From Apricaphanius iberus (Eukaryota > Chordata > Actinopteri > Cyprinodontiformes > Aphaniidae), in contig JAPXFQ010000804.1 in NCBI GenBank assembly GCA_028564705.1, positions 1,674,001 through 1,738,000 on the forward strand: a stretch of DNA of 64,000 nucleotides, in the 5' to 3' direction. Each line of letters opens with the position of its first letter. The first letter of the stretch is position 1. Position numbers and translations under genes: made by a program. A model generated the notes under the pieces. It saw only the letters and a list, made by a program, of their open reading frames with translations. It had not been told where the DNA came from and searched no databases. Positions 49,108-60,640 of the stretch are shown here, piece by piece.

Positions 49108-49219
49108 GTTCAGATTTGTTGCACAGTGGAAAGCTGGTAGATACTTTTCCCACAAGAAATGAATAATATATGTTTTTTTTTGTTTTTTTTATATATGTAT
49201 TTTACAATTCACTTAACTC

Positions 49220-49241
49220 ATCTACACAAATTTGTGTAGAT
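49220..49241. repeat. Perfect 22-bp palindrome
   Basis: ATCTACACAAA followed immediately by TTTGTGTAGAT has no loop and no mismatch. It lies about 110 bp from the 49022-49107 inverted repeat. Confidence 0.85.
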
Positions 49242-50954
49242 CTATCACTTAAATGACTAAATAAGGAAGCTTCAAAGGTTGTCAATTATTGGGCGAGGTG
49301 CCATATTTAGGCTTTGTTTTATTAAGTTTACCATCACAGCGCCTTCCTAGTAAAACCATAAAAAGATGGCAACTATTTCTGGTATTTCTTTAACTACGTA
49401 TGTGTATTTGACCCATCTTTCCATAGTGTGCCAGGTTTTTTCTTGCTGTTCAATTCTAGAATGAGGATGAAAAGGTCAGATTTAAAGACAGGACAATCCA
49501 ATAAAAGCATGACATGTTCAAGGAGAAACACCATAATGGGATTTAAAATGTCTTAATAACATGGTGATGTATGGCGGAAGCAGGCCAGGCCCAATTCATT
49601 AAGTGCTAAATGTATCAGTTTTCACCTTGAGGAACTGAGTAACCTTCCTTTACTGAAATTATTCCATAAATATGCCCACTGTAAATAATAACTAGCACCA
49701 GTTAAGTCTTTGTAGGAAAGTATGGAGGATGTCACATGTTCGTGAGAGCTGAGGTTTCAGCTCCTCTTTTATTGAGAGGCTCCCTGTCTGCAAGTACTTT
49801 TTTTCTTTTGTACAACATTAGCTAAGTAATTCTACAGTATGGTAATGCCAAGCCACAGGGTGAAATGCTCCACAGCATGCACGAATAGATTACAGCATCA
49901 CAACCAGATGCATATGGAAAGCCTAGAAGTTTCCTCATATGGGTAAAAACACAGATCATTCATTTCTAACCTCTTATTTATTCATTAAAAATACCTTTCA
50001 GATTTCAACTTCGATGCTTCAAATTAACAAAAGAAGCCTAAATTATGAAAACCTGTTTAAGTTTGAATGTGTGAGGAAGAACTGTTGCTCCTTCACCACA
50101 CCAGAGACGCAGGCGGCTCCATGGGGTGACTGTGTGGGGGAGGAAACTCTCTTCAAAGCTAGTTACTGTTCAGCCTCCAACATGCCAGCTTAATGGTCTA
50201 TTTATTTTCCCGAGAGCAATGCATTATGGTCCCGAACAGGCAGGGCTGATGGCTCTCAGTTCGTTAAATTTCTCTCTAACACAGAAAAAAATAAAACATA
50301 TTTCCTGTAGAAATTAAAAGGACACTGTCTCTTACTTGAAATGTATTCCCTCACCGACACAAACAAGGTACATCTAATTTAAACACATTAAGGACTACTT
50401 TCTCCAAGAAAATAATTTAACGCTGTCACTGTAGGGTTACCTTTCCCTCTGTTCTTTAAAAGGCAGGCTTCTGCACCTATGAAAAATTGCAGCATGCAGT
50501 ATTTCCTCTAAAAATAACCAGTCACGATGAAAAATGGTTTAGTCAATTATATATTTTTAGAGTAATAAGGCTGTTATAAGGTTAAAGAATAAAAATCATA
50601 TAGAAGATTAAAAGATTAAAAAGATACACTTTATATAAAGAAAAAGACAAAAAATTAAAGTACAAGGAAAGAAGAACTTATTAATGGTTCTGCCCTTCTG
50701 ATTCCACCGCCATGATGTTTATTGTCAAATACACACTAAAAAAGGTGCCACATCTGCACTCATCTTTGTAATTCATTATGGTACAACTACCATTTGCATT
50801 ACTGGATACAACAATTACAATTTGGCCAAATAAGGAGAATTTGTAATTCCGGTATTTTGATTTATTTGATATGCTTTAATTCGTTGTGTAATCGAATGAA
50901 AAACAAGAATTCAGAAATATTGTCAATACTGCCACAGATCCAAAGTCTAAATTT

Positions 50955-51323
50955 CTTGTTCCTACACATCCCAATGATGCTCTGTTAGATTGAGATTTGA
51001 TGACTGTCGAGGCCACAGGAGTTGAGAAAACAAATTTCCATGTTTAAGAAACCAAATTGAGATGATTTGAGCTCTGAGACATGATGCATTATGCTGCTGG
51101 AAGAAGCAATCACCAAACTGGCCCACTGCAATATAAAAAGAATTTAGACAAAAATAACAACCTTTCCTCTCAATTCTGGTGGTTGTTCAGATCTTCAGCA
51201 AGTCATGTTCATCATGTGTAGACACCTAATACATTGACTTAATGCCATACGATTGGCTGGTTGGCTATTTCAAGAACTGCACAGGCGTACTTAATAAAGA
51301 AGTTTGTGAGTGTATATTGTATA
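50955..51323 (-). mobile_element. Internally deleted DNA transposon (probably Tc1/mariner group)
   Basis: CACATCCCAATGATGCTCTG, GAGATTTGATGACTGTCGAG, AAGAAACCAAATTGAGATGA and ATGATGCATTATGCTGCTGG form one half. Later TGTAGACACCTAATACATTG, CGATTGGCTGGTTGG and GCACAGGCGTACTTAATAAA, ending GAGTGTATA, form the end of the same family. About 370 bp remain, so the transposase core is lost. Confidence 0.65.
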
Positions 51324-52355
51324 CATTAGGGATTTTATATGAAATAATTTTTGCATGGGTTTTTTTCATCCCTTTTTAGGTTTAATAAGCACTTGGAAAC
51401 CTACATTAACTTTGATATAACTCAGGAAAAATAACAATAAAAACTGATAAACAATCAGACATGTATTTAAAAATAAACTTTTGATTAGCTTTTTATTTAG
51501 ATGTCGGTCTTGTTTCTAATCCTATGAGTTTTAAAGTAAAACAAAATTAACATATTCGCATGATATGAAATATGGTGTTGAAAGTAAAAAGAGACACTGT
51601 GCTTAAAAATAAAACAGTACTGCTTTCAGCAATGTTTTCCTTTAGCCTGTTTAAATCTCAAACACCATCATCAGTTAGACATGAAACAGAGCTAACTTCG
51701 TTGCTCTAAGGACGCAGAATGACTCAGTTCACAACCTTCAAATGAATCCACTTTTATTCTCAGCAATACAGTTCTTGTTTTTTTATTTGCTATGAGCCCT
51801 TCTCTTCATCCATTTCCCACTCCACAAGCTCTGCTGCTCCAAGGGGTTTGACAAATCTAAAGTTCCATATGCTTTTATTGAGCTGCCTCATTTGCCCAGT
51901 TAAGCCCCCAGTCAGTTGAATTAAGCTCTTAGCTCTAGCATGAAGCTTTTTCATATGGAGGGTCAGAAAGAAACCCTAGGGCCTACAGTACATAATGTAG
52001 TGTGCAATCATCCTGGAACATCCAGCTGCTTTGTCTCTGTTCATTAATCTTTAAGACTGATGATTGGCTATATTGTTACTTGGGCTAGACATGGTTGATT
52101 GGGAACACCTAAATTGGATCTCTGTTTGACCAACATAGTGATATTACACATATTAAAGTTCTTAGAACTTTATTAAATGTAAATATCCTAGTATAATACA
52201 CTTGTTTCTGTTTATAGTACAATAACGTAAAGTGTTTTTGGGTTCTAGCCCTGTTAGATGGCCATTTCATTTCAAATTACAGAAACCAAGGAGTGTAATC
52301 AAAATTCAATGGTGTGTTTAGCATTAAAGTTCTAAAGTTCTACATTAAAGTTCTA

Positions 52356-52483
52356 CATGAACTGATGAAGCCTCTTGGATAAGAGGTGAAACGTCTTCCA
52401 AGACAAATTACCAAGTCCAGTTGCGTTTGATTGAAATTTCCTTGAGATAACCATGACCTGGATGAATGAGAATATTCACAGGC
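52356..52483 (+). mobile_element. Retroelement 3' fragment with 11-bp target duplication
   Basis: The 128-bp segment ACTGATGAAGCCTCTTGGAT AAGAGGTGAAACGTCTTCC... ATGACCTGGATGAATGAGAA is a well-known teleost repeat tail (often linked, from memory, to Penelope-like or other non-LTR elements). It is flanked exactly by TTAAAGTTCTA at 52345-52355 and 52484-52494. The insertion therefore was a short, 5'-truncated retroposition. Further TTAAAGTTCTA copies lie just upstream. Confidence 0.72.
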
Positions 52484-52494
52484 TTAAAGTTCTA

Positions 52495-55194
52495 AGACTA
52501 TCAAAGCACTTACATTTACAGCCATAAAATGCATTAAACGATATCCCAGAAAATCCTTGGTTTTATTTTTGTTTTGTTTTCAGTTAATCGGTATTGGTAT
52601 TTCTAGGCTTTGTCATGAATAGGCAGGATTTAAAAATACTTGCTGACAATAATTCTATAAACTGACAATATTTTTTATTTATTTACACATAACAGCATAA
52701 CATAACAGCATTTAAAGATTAATATAAAACTACAGATTTTGAAAGAAACCTGCATGAAACACTAATCAGCATTTACTACCCTGTTCCAGTTTTTCTAGAA
52801 CTATACCATAAGACTTAAGAACCACATTCTTTTTTTTTTCTACATTTCCTGGTAGCGTTAATTTATGCCTTAATTGTTTATATTAAAAGCAGATACAATA
52901 TCCTGCTATGTTAGAGACATGTTAATACAAACAAAAGGATGACAAAGTAGACACTTTAATCTGCCCTTAATATCTCATATTGGTGATTAGTTTGATTAGA
53001 TCTGCTAGTATTGGTAAAAAATAAAATAATAAAAAAACAGTTAAGGCGTGTATAGTCTAGACTAAGGAGATTTTTTGTGTGTGATTTCCAAAGGGATGTC
53101 ACAGTTTCTAAACACATGTATGTTTTTAAAAACCTTCCAGAAAATTAAAATGTATGATTGAGTCTTCTTCACACAATGACAATTTCCCCATCAAAGAATG
53201 GTGTCAGAACAGCCTAGTAGCACTTAAAATGGTGAATTCACTGATAGAAAAAAATGGACGTTTAAAATGTCCAATAACTGGTCTGGTATGACCAAGAAGG
53301 AAATCTTCCAGTTAGGGGAACTTGCCAATTTCTCAGTACATATTTATCAAATAAAACTGATATTTCCTGCTTGTAATGATGAATTGATTAACTCATAAGC
53401 TTGTGTTAATTTTAGAACTAATAAAACATCTTATTTGAACATGATGATCAGAGTATTTTCATTGGTAGTCACTTCACGCTGCTTCATCTCCCAATATGTG
53501 TGGTTATTTGTCAAGCAAAGGGTTGGTACAAGTTGTTTTACTGCTTCATCTGTTGCTCTGCAGTCGAAACAGAGCAAAATGAAATGATGACCCATCAATG
53601 ACCCTTTAGCACCATCATAGGCCACACTACTGAGAAAAAAAAAAATCAAACATCACAATATTCACAGAAGTGACAAAGATTACGCAGATATCACTGATAA
53701 TATGTAAGAGATGGGAACTTTGCTTTTAATCGTGATGGCTTAAGATGTGAGGATGCGCTTCCTCATACGTGAACGTCTAGAGCTTGCTGGTTGGGTGAAA
53801 ACGTTGAACTTTCGAAGAAACAGCATCGAAGAAAGAAACTTAAAACTGATACTGGTTGTTTGTGGTCCCACCCTGGGAGAATCTGTGCATATATTCTCCT
53901 AAAAGAAATGGGTCGGTGTGGTTAATTTCTATTGCCAAGGAGAAGATGGTACCTAAACCATAGCTCTGCAAGCCTACAAGCTGGTGATTCAGTACCTGTT
54001 GTGTGCTGCAAAGCTCGATCTTGTCCTTTGACCTCTGTTGGACTGTGTTCCTCGACTGTTACTGAGAATGGTCTCAAAGTAGAAGGCTTGTGTCTGGGCA
54101 CAAATAAATTAATTTAAGATTCCACAATAACAAAAGGCCAGTGATTAAATATAAGCTTGCTGCAACTTTTGTGTATTTTTAAAGAATCCCGTTACTTAGA
54201 AAAACGGAAGTAGTTAAAAAACACTTATGCAACAACATTTACTTACAGTAACTTATTGCAATAAAATAGCTCTAACAACCATACAATATGTGTGATGTGT
54301 TCTGGCCTTCATTCAGGTTTAATATAGAGTAATGTTTGTCCTGGGATCATTAATACACATTAGTGGGCCATGAAAGCTCATATTGCTCCAGTGCTCAGTA
54401 ACAGGAGCATAAACACCCCCCATCTGACTGGGTCGTTTCGGCTGATATAATTAATATTTCCAATTATTGATCTGAGGGAGTGCTGAGTGGTAACAGTCCG
54501 GGGGCCCAGTTTCATTTAATAAATATGTACTGTATACGGTGGGAAGGAGACAGAGCAGATAGGATAAGAGGAAGCACCAATGAAGAAGGATCCTTACTGG
54601 TTTACAATCATGGATTGTTATTTTAAAATTTTTATTGTTCATTACCAATACAATTTCAACTTACCATAACATATTAAAACGGTGTATTAAGCTTGACGAT
54701 TTTGTTTTTTATTCAAATATTTTTACTAAATTAACTGAATATGAAGAAGAATCACTCAGTTTTTATGTGAAAATGCCGTAGTATTATACAGTCCTCTACA
54801 ACTATTTTCACACACAGTAATGTGTGCAAGAACAAAATAAATAGCTAGAGACTTAGTGACCCTATCATGCAATTCAAACAGTAAGCCTATTTTTTTACCT
54901 TTCTTACCACCCTCTTCTTTGTGCATGACAATAAGAAGTGTTGTGCCTTTCATCAGCTCATTCATATTTTTGGTTAACATGATTTGAATACAATGTATTT
55001 TCTCTGTTGAACGTTAAAGTGAGTGCACTGACTCTGGCACTTGAACGGGGCTTTCTCGCAGTACAATTTTCATAGATAGGGTGCTGGATTTACACTGAGC
55101 CATGCAGACAAAAGCCTTGATAAAGCCATGGCCAAAAAAGTAAGCGGTAGTAGTCGATGCAATGTCTTTGTAATGTCTGTGCTGTTAACAACAG
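52495..55194. other. Intronic AT-rich sequence
   Basis: It contains a short direct duplication (ACATAACAGC, at about 52686) and the candidate conserved block at 54395-54545. No gene was recognised. Confidence 0.45.
54395..54545. other. Candidate conserved noncoding element
   Basis: Repeat-free block with TGATATAATTAATATTTCC AATTATTGATC, then a GC-rich stretch GTAACAGTCCGGGGGCCCAG. The mixed homeodomain-like and GC-rich content resembles developmental enhancers; this is a pattern judgement only. Confidence 0.25.
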
Positions 55195-55411
55195 ACCTAA
55201 ATACGGGGAAATATCAAATCTGTCAAATCTACTCGCATATACTGAAAAATAACTATAATTTGTTAATTTTTGGAACTGTAAACTTAATTTGAAAATGTAT
55301 TTATGAACTATGAGCTGAACTATCCATCCATTCAGCTCAACTAGTTCATCTCAAAATTTGTGAACTGAACTTTGAACAAGTTCATATAGAAATGTAACCT
55401 TCCCAACACTG
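55195..55411. mobile_element. hAT-like element right end
   Basis: The region carries TGAACTGAACTTTGAACAAG TTCATATAG and stops at TTCCCAACACTG, a terminus (CAGTGTTGGGAA when inverted) typical of a fish hAT group. The matching left end was not found upstream, so this copy is truncated and its start is approximate. Confidence 0.48.
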
Positions 55412-55894
55412 GTGACGATAAACTTGTATCCTTATCTTGCCTTCTTCCACATATATTGACTGGCATAATGCACATATTGAATTGTAGCTGTCATCACATT
55501 GTTAATGTGTGCAATAATGCAATTGCAAAGAATTGGTTGGAGGTAATATTTGGTAAACTATTATAGTGTGTGCCCAATAATTTATTTGACCAGTTGGCTA
55601 GCCTTTTATGGTCCTTCATTCCCTCTTGATCTAGATCTTAGCATCCTAGATACTAAAGCCTAAAGAGGGACTAAAATGACTAAAGAGAGAAATTGGTAGG
55701 GACAAGATGTTTGGAAAGAAGGAGCTTACGTAGAAAAATGAGGGTTAAACTCAATTGATGTTTTCATAGTAATACTCAATAATAATACATCATGTTTTAA
55801 AATATTATGCAGACCAAGTTTTAAACTTGTATTTTTTGATCGATCTGTTGATATGGTTGAATAGCTTTCCTGCAGCCCATGTCTATTTTGTTGT

Positions 55895-57345
55895 AGCAAT
55901 TTCCTGAACAGTACCAAGACAGCCCTTGTTAGGATTTTTAATGACTTATTCTTAACCCTTGACTTTGGCAACTTGGCTGCTCTTTTAATCCTCGGCCTTT
56001 CAGCTGCTTTCAATGCTGTCGATCATGATATCTTGTTGGCTCGTTTGGAGTGCTGTGTTGGGCTGAAGGATCTGACCCTTTAGTGGTTTCGTCCTATTTA
56101 CAAATTGGTCTTTTCATGTGGCCATGCCCCCCTTGACCTCTGCAAGTGCCCCTCCTAGATATGGCTTGCCACAAGAGTCGATTCTTAGTCCTATATTGTA
56201 CACGTTATATTTACTACCCCTTCAGTCTTTCAGAAGCATAAAATATATTTTAAATTGTTTCGCGGATGACCTCCAAATGTATTTATCCATGCAGGCTGAA
56301 GTAACCTCTATTTCATTTTTTATTGAACTGTCTTGATGATGTTAAAAGCTGGATGGCCCAAAGGGTCTTCCTTGGGCTCTTTGTTGACTTTTAACAAAAT
56401 CACAGTTAAAAGCCTTGGGGTTTTTATTGACGCTTCTCTAAAACTCTCCAGACATGTCAGTGCTGGCAAAAGTAAAACCATAGCTTCCAGACCATTCTTT
56501 TGAACAAGTCATTCACTTGTTTGTCACATGTAAACTGGTCTACTGTAATACCTTATACACTGCTATTGATTTATCTTTATTAGGTCGACTTAATTTTGGT
56601 CTAGAATGCTGCGGCCCGTTTGCTCACTACTACCAAACGTTTTGGCAATAAAACCCCTGTGTTAAAATCTATTCATTGGCTACCAGTTTCTTTCAGAATT
56701 CTGTTTAAAGTGTTGCTCTTTGTTTTTAAATGTTTGAATGGTTCAGCTCCTTTTTACATGTCAGAGCTTCTTAAGCTCCATACCCCAGACAGCAGAATGA
56801 GGTCAAGTTCTCAGTTGTACTTCTTTGTGCCAAGAACTAAATACAAGACCGGCCATTTATTTTTGTCTTAGATGCCATATTCTTCTTATAACACTACTGT
56901 TGTTGTTAGTGAGTCGCATTTCTGGCTCTACTCACTTTCCGAGGGGGTGCGCAAGTACGGGCGAGGGGGTGTGTTGCAGAGAAGTCCGATTCCCAATCGC
57001 ATTATCTGGGTAGCTTAGTCGAGCTTCTGAAACTCTAAGGTGTATACATGCATTTCAAAAGTCTGATGTCAGTCGTACTAAGGTAATAATTCAACTTTCT
57101 CTTGCTGCATGTAAACATACTTGTGGCTATTTTTATGATATGGCTTTTAACTAATTTTAGTCTTTGCTATTTCTTATTATGCTCTGTCTCCAGTTTTATT
57201 TGCTGATTTTATCTTTGTTTAATTATTTAATTACATATTTAATGTCCTATTTTTATCTGTATTTTATTTTTCTATTTATGTTTTATATTGCTGTTGTGAA
57301 GCACTTAGTGCAGTTGATGCTGTTGTTAGAGTGCTATAGAAAGTT
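55895..57345 (+). mobile_element. Non-LTR retrotransposon (CR1/L2/Rex1-type LINE) 3' relic
   Basis: It is a 5'-truncated plus-strand copy: reverse transcriptase core, C-terminal region, then a 3' end reading TGAAGCACTTAGTGCAGTTG ATGCTGTTGTTAGAGTGCTATA at 57300-57343, which resembles the usual teleost LINE ending. The copy is broken by many indels and stops. The start is placed where RT homology begins. Confidence 0.75.
55920..56870 (+). pseudogene. Reverse transcriptase of a CR1/L2/Rex1-type LINE, frameshifted
   Basis: Translated pieces in changing frames give TALVRIFNDL, then LSAAFNAVDHDILLARLE (the first RT aspartate block), GLPQESILSPILYTLYLLPL (the PQGSILGP box), FADDLQMYLSM (the YADD-type catalytic box, here FADD), NAAARLLT-like QNAAA remnants near 56605, and IHWLPVSFRILFKVLLFVFK (56676-56735) followed by an APFYMSELL block. 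The order is that of the RT and its C-terminal extension. Frameshifts and in-frame stops separate every block. Confidence 0.82.
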
Positions 57346-58768
57346 TTCTTATCTTTCCCATGTTGAAAAGCAGTTAAAGGAAATAGGAATCTGTGTCACA
57401 AGACATTTATTTTCATAGAAACAGGAAGACATTAATTGCTTATAATTGGTTATTTCTAACTATGAACAAAACTTTAAAATATAAAGTGTAAATAAAAAAA
57501 TACTTTAAATAGTTTAAATTATGTCTTGGAAGTTGTTATGGGGCAAACAAGAAAAATAAATTTGTCAAGCATTTCTTAATACTAGACTTTTGTCTGACTG
57601 AATAACCATGGCCAAATTAAATGAAGATGAACACTTTGTATTATGCTTTTATTAAGGCTTCTTATCTTTACAAGGGATACTAAAAACTGTAGCAGGTGTA
57701 GCAGATTTGTCTTGTAAATAATAAATAATATTGTATTTGTATTGTATTAATATCAATTTATTTTAAAAGAAAAGATACAGTGGTGGGTTATTTAAATTAT
57801 ATATATATATATATATATACATATATTCTAATCTTACAGATATGTTCAACATTTTTATGCTTTAAGCGTACAGATTAATTTGATATAGGAAGTTATTAGA
57901 ACAACAATGCACAATCACTTGTTAAGATAATGTAACTCTGTAAACCAGAAACAACATTTTTAGATTTTTCTGTAATTTTTGGTCTGGCAAGGAGTAGACT
58001 GACTCTATGTCAACATGTCCATCTGAGAAAATTTTTGTGCAGGTGATTTATAATTTACCCATATGTGGAAATTTGCTGGCAGCAGCAGTGTGGTGGTTCT
58101 GATAAGAAGCATCAGTCGGTGCTGAGTAGATGGCAGCCACTATAAGCTTTGGGATTCCTATCAGAACCAACAGGATTTAGGGCTGGAGGCATTGACATGG
58201 ACTAAAAGACACCTGCAGACCTCAGCAAGTCACTATCTTATATGTGAGTACAAAAAGTTTGAATTCAAATAGGAACAAAGATTATGATGATACTTTTTAG
58301 GACAGTATTCATTCAAGAAAAAAAATAGGATATCTTTCTACGGGCTTTTTTGTTATTCTAATACATATTTTGCATTTGCACATTTACTTTGGATGTTTTA
58401 CCAGTCATGCTTAGATGAATAAATAACAATTCTTAATTTATTTCCACTTAAAATTACTAAAATTATAAACAGCTACATCACATTTGGAGCAAATATTTAA
58501 AACAGGTTTACTCAGTATTTTGAATAAGCGCTACCTGGTTGAAACCTCAAACAATGATGCACTTCTAACAGCTGAAATAAGAGCGAACTCCATGATTAGA
58601 TCTATAGAGCTCTCAGAGGCCTTCAGGAAGAAGATTGGGTCTGGCAGGGTAATTTAAAAAAAGTCTAATAAAAATCAAATCAGGCATTCCACTGTGTAGA
58701 AAACAGTCTAAGCAAGTACACCTAAAAAGTACAGCACATGCTGCTAAAAGAGGTATGGACAGTAGCAA
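57346..58768. other. Intronic AT-rich sequence
   Basis: It contains the TA microsatellite at 57799 and a stem-forming pair at 58094-58108 / 58155-58169. No gene or repeat family was assigned. Confidence 0.45.
57799..57826. repeat. (TA)n microsatellite
   Basis: TATATA run of about 11-12 units, followed by a broken continuation to 57828. Confidence 0.85.
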
Positions 58769-58913
58769 TGTCATAGTCCTGGTGTACTGGTATTTACCTG
58801 TGTCCTGACAATTCCACAGGTGGGTGTTTCCATCCTGAGCAGCAGGTACAGTTGCTGATTGTTACCTAATCAGCTCAAGCTTCCCCCAAGCTGAAAATTC
58901 ACACAGTTTTTTT

Positions 58914-59138
58914 GTGTCCTTGGATGAACTTATGGTAATTAACCCTTTGTGCCCTCCTCCCAAGATCCCTCCACTCGACCGAGACATTCACAGCCACCCA
59001 GCATGGACTATAAGAAGGGTCCTGGATATGCGTAGACGAGGCAGGAGCTTTCAATATTTGGTTGACTGGAAGTGCTATGGCCCTGAGAACTGCTCTTGTG
59101 GTCTTTTATTCTTGATGACTCCCTTATTCGTGACTTAG
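58914..59138 (+). pseudogene. Integrase C-terminal chromodomain of a gypsy element
   Basis: The frame reads PPPKIPPLDRDIHSHPAWTI, RRVLDMRRRGRSFQYLVDWK and CYGPENCS, matching the chromodomain that ends chromovirus integrases (HPAW.VR.ILD.RRRGR..QYLVDW.GYGPEE.SW). The frame then shifts: the expected Trp and the following helix are lost and an early stop comes at 59138. In intact elements the domain guides integration to modified chromatin. Confidence 0.8.
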
Positions 59139-59188
59139 AGGCTTCTTGTCCGTCCTGCTCTTCTTGGCCGCTCTTCTAGGGAGGGTAC

Positions 59189-59862
59189 TGTACTGGTACT
59201 GGTATTTACCTGTGTCCTGAAAATTCCACAGGTGGGGGTTTCCATCGTGAGCACCAGGTGCAGCTGCTGTTCGTTACCTCATCATCTTCAGGGGATGTAA
59301 GGGGCTGCTGAGGAACCTCTGTTTGCCGGATGATTAACCTTGTTGGGTTGATCCAGCTCTCTGTTATTTGTGAACCAAACTACAAGTAGACTTTCTTGTT
59401 TCAGTAAATCCAGCCATACTCACCGATCTTCGTGTGAATCCCAGGTCACCTCCAGTTTCCTGCTGACTTCACAAAACCTCCTGCATCTAACCCTCCACCA
59501 GGATTCCCTCTGTCAAGTTGGCCCCCAGCACCTTTGATGTTCCTTGGAACTCTGCCTGCCTGCTCTGAGTTGCCCTCTGCACCTCTTGGATCGCTTCACA
59601 CACTGGGGCTCCATTCACCCTCTCTGTACTGCTACGTCTTAAAGCCATACTTAGTTCCCCCTCTTTTTCTGTGAACATTCACCTTTCAAAAACCTACCAT
59701 TAACCATATCCTTTCCTTCAAGACTTCATCTTCTCCCACACCAGACAGAAACCACTTCAGTTCTTTCCTCATTTAATTTGTAAATAAAACTTAACTTACC
59801 TTTCTCCACTGTGTTCGATGAGTTGACTCTGCATGTTTGTCAGGAAGTTACCTGCCATGACA
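59189..59862 (+). repeat. 3' LTR of the gypsy element
   Basis: It is bounded by the polypurine-like tract on the left and ends TGCCATGACA. Near its 3' end it has TTTGTAAATAAAACTTAAC, an AATAAA polyadenylation signal placed about 80 bp before the LTR end as expected for R/U5. Its first ~100 bp match 58784-58880. Confidence 0.65.
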
Positions 59863-59904
59863 AGCAAGAGTTTACTGTAGGCTCTTGCTATTGTTGTTAT
59901 GAAA

Positions 59905-60640
59905 CTATTTGACTGTAAAATCAAAAAGACCCTATAAATGTACCATTTTAATGGGGGTGGTACAAGGAGGAAACTTTTGGAAAAATATGATTGCCAAACT
60001 AATGATTCACACAGAGAAAATAAACCAGCACTTCTGGGTTGATGTTTTCTTTGAACATGAGTACATGTTCCCGATTGTTAAGTATACAGATGAAGTGACA
60101 TGGTCTGGAAATGCTTTGCAGCAGCAGAACCTGGCCAGCTCACAATCTTACAATCAACCATCAACTCTACCATGTATCCGTGTTGAGGAAAATGTGAGAC
60201 TACCTTTAAAATAATCTAAACTGAATACCTGGATATTGTAAAATGACAATGACCAAAACATGCCAGTAAATCCACCCAGGATTGTTAACAATGTAAGAAA
60301 TGGAAAGTCTTGGGCCGAGTCAAATCTGTAAGGGTACTTTATTTCACTGAGATGGTGTAGAGTGACTTGAAACAGTCTGTACATGCAATAAACCTATCAA
60401 AGGCGTGGGTGAAGCTTGAATCACACTGTGGTCAGAAAAGACAAAACACCTCATTGAAATTATTTTAGCTAAACTGGGTACAAGTCCCATATGGAGGAAG
60501 GGTTTATTAACTGTCCCATAAGTAGTAACACATTTTTGTTGATATCTTTTGTTTAATGAGTATAACAAAGTGCTTTTTCTTTTGTTCTTTGAGTACAGTT
60601 CACGTACTTTCATTAGCAGAAATATAAACAATATTAGCTA
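59905..60640 (+). mobile_element. Tc1-like DNA transposon remnant next to the LTR
   Basis: Plus-strand blocks follow one Tc1 family: TATGATTGCCAAACTAATGA, CACTTCTGGGTTGATG, GACATGGTCTGGAAATG, CTCACAATCTTACAATCAAC and GAGGAAAATGTGAGACTACC. They continue with CAGTAAATCCACCCAGGATT, TTTCACTGAGATGGTGTAGA (NPIEML box relic), CTGTACATGCAATAAACC, and AGCTAAACTGGGTACAAG near the 3' end. The longest open piece is 101 codons (59909-60214) but it runs out of the transposase register. No terminal inverted repeats were found. Confidence 0.68.

Larger units (their letters stand above)
48331..50954. other. Intronic AT-rich sequence
   Basis: Apart from the two palindromic structures near 49.0-49.2 kb, no repeat or exon was recognised. 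50060-50280 is GC-richer with an 84-codon frame lacking known motifs. Confidence 0.45.
58769..59862 (+). mobile_element. Gypsy-type chromovirus LTR retrotransposon, almost entirely deleted
   Basis: The order is a partial LTR start (58784-58880), the end of the polyprotein with a chromodomain (58914-59138), a purine stretch CTAGGGAGGGTA (polypurine tract, 59177-59187), then a full-length LTR of about 674 bp (59189-59862, TGTACTGG...CATGACA). The two LTR starts share TTTACCTGTGTCCTGA(C/A)AAT, CCACAGGTGGG.GTTTCCATC and following blocks. Gag, protease, RT and RNase H are absent. Confidence 0.75.
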
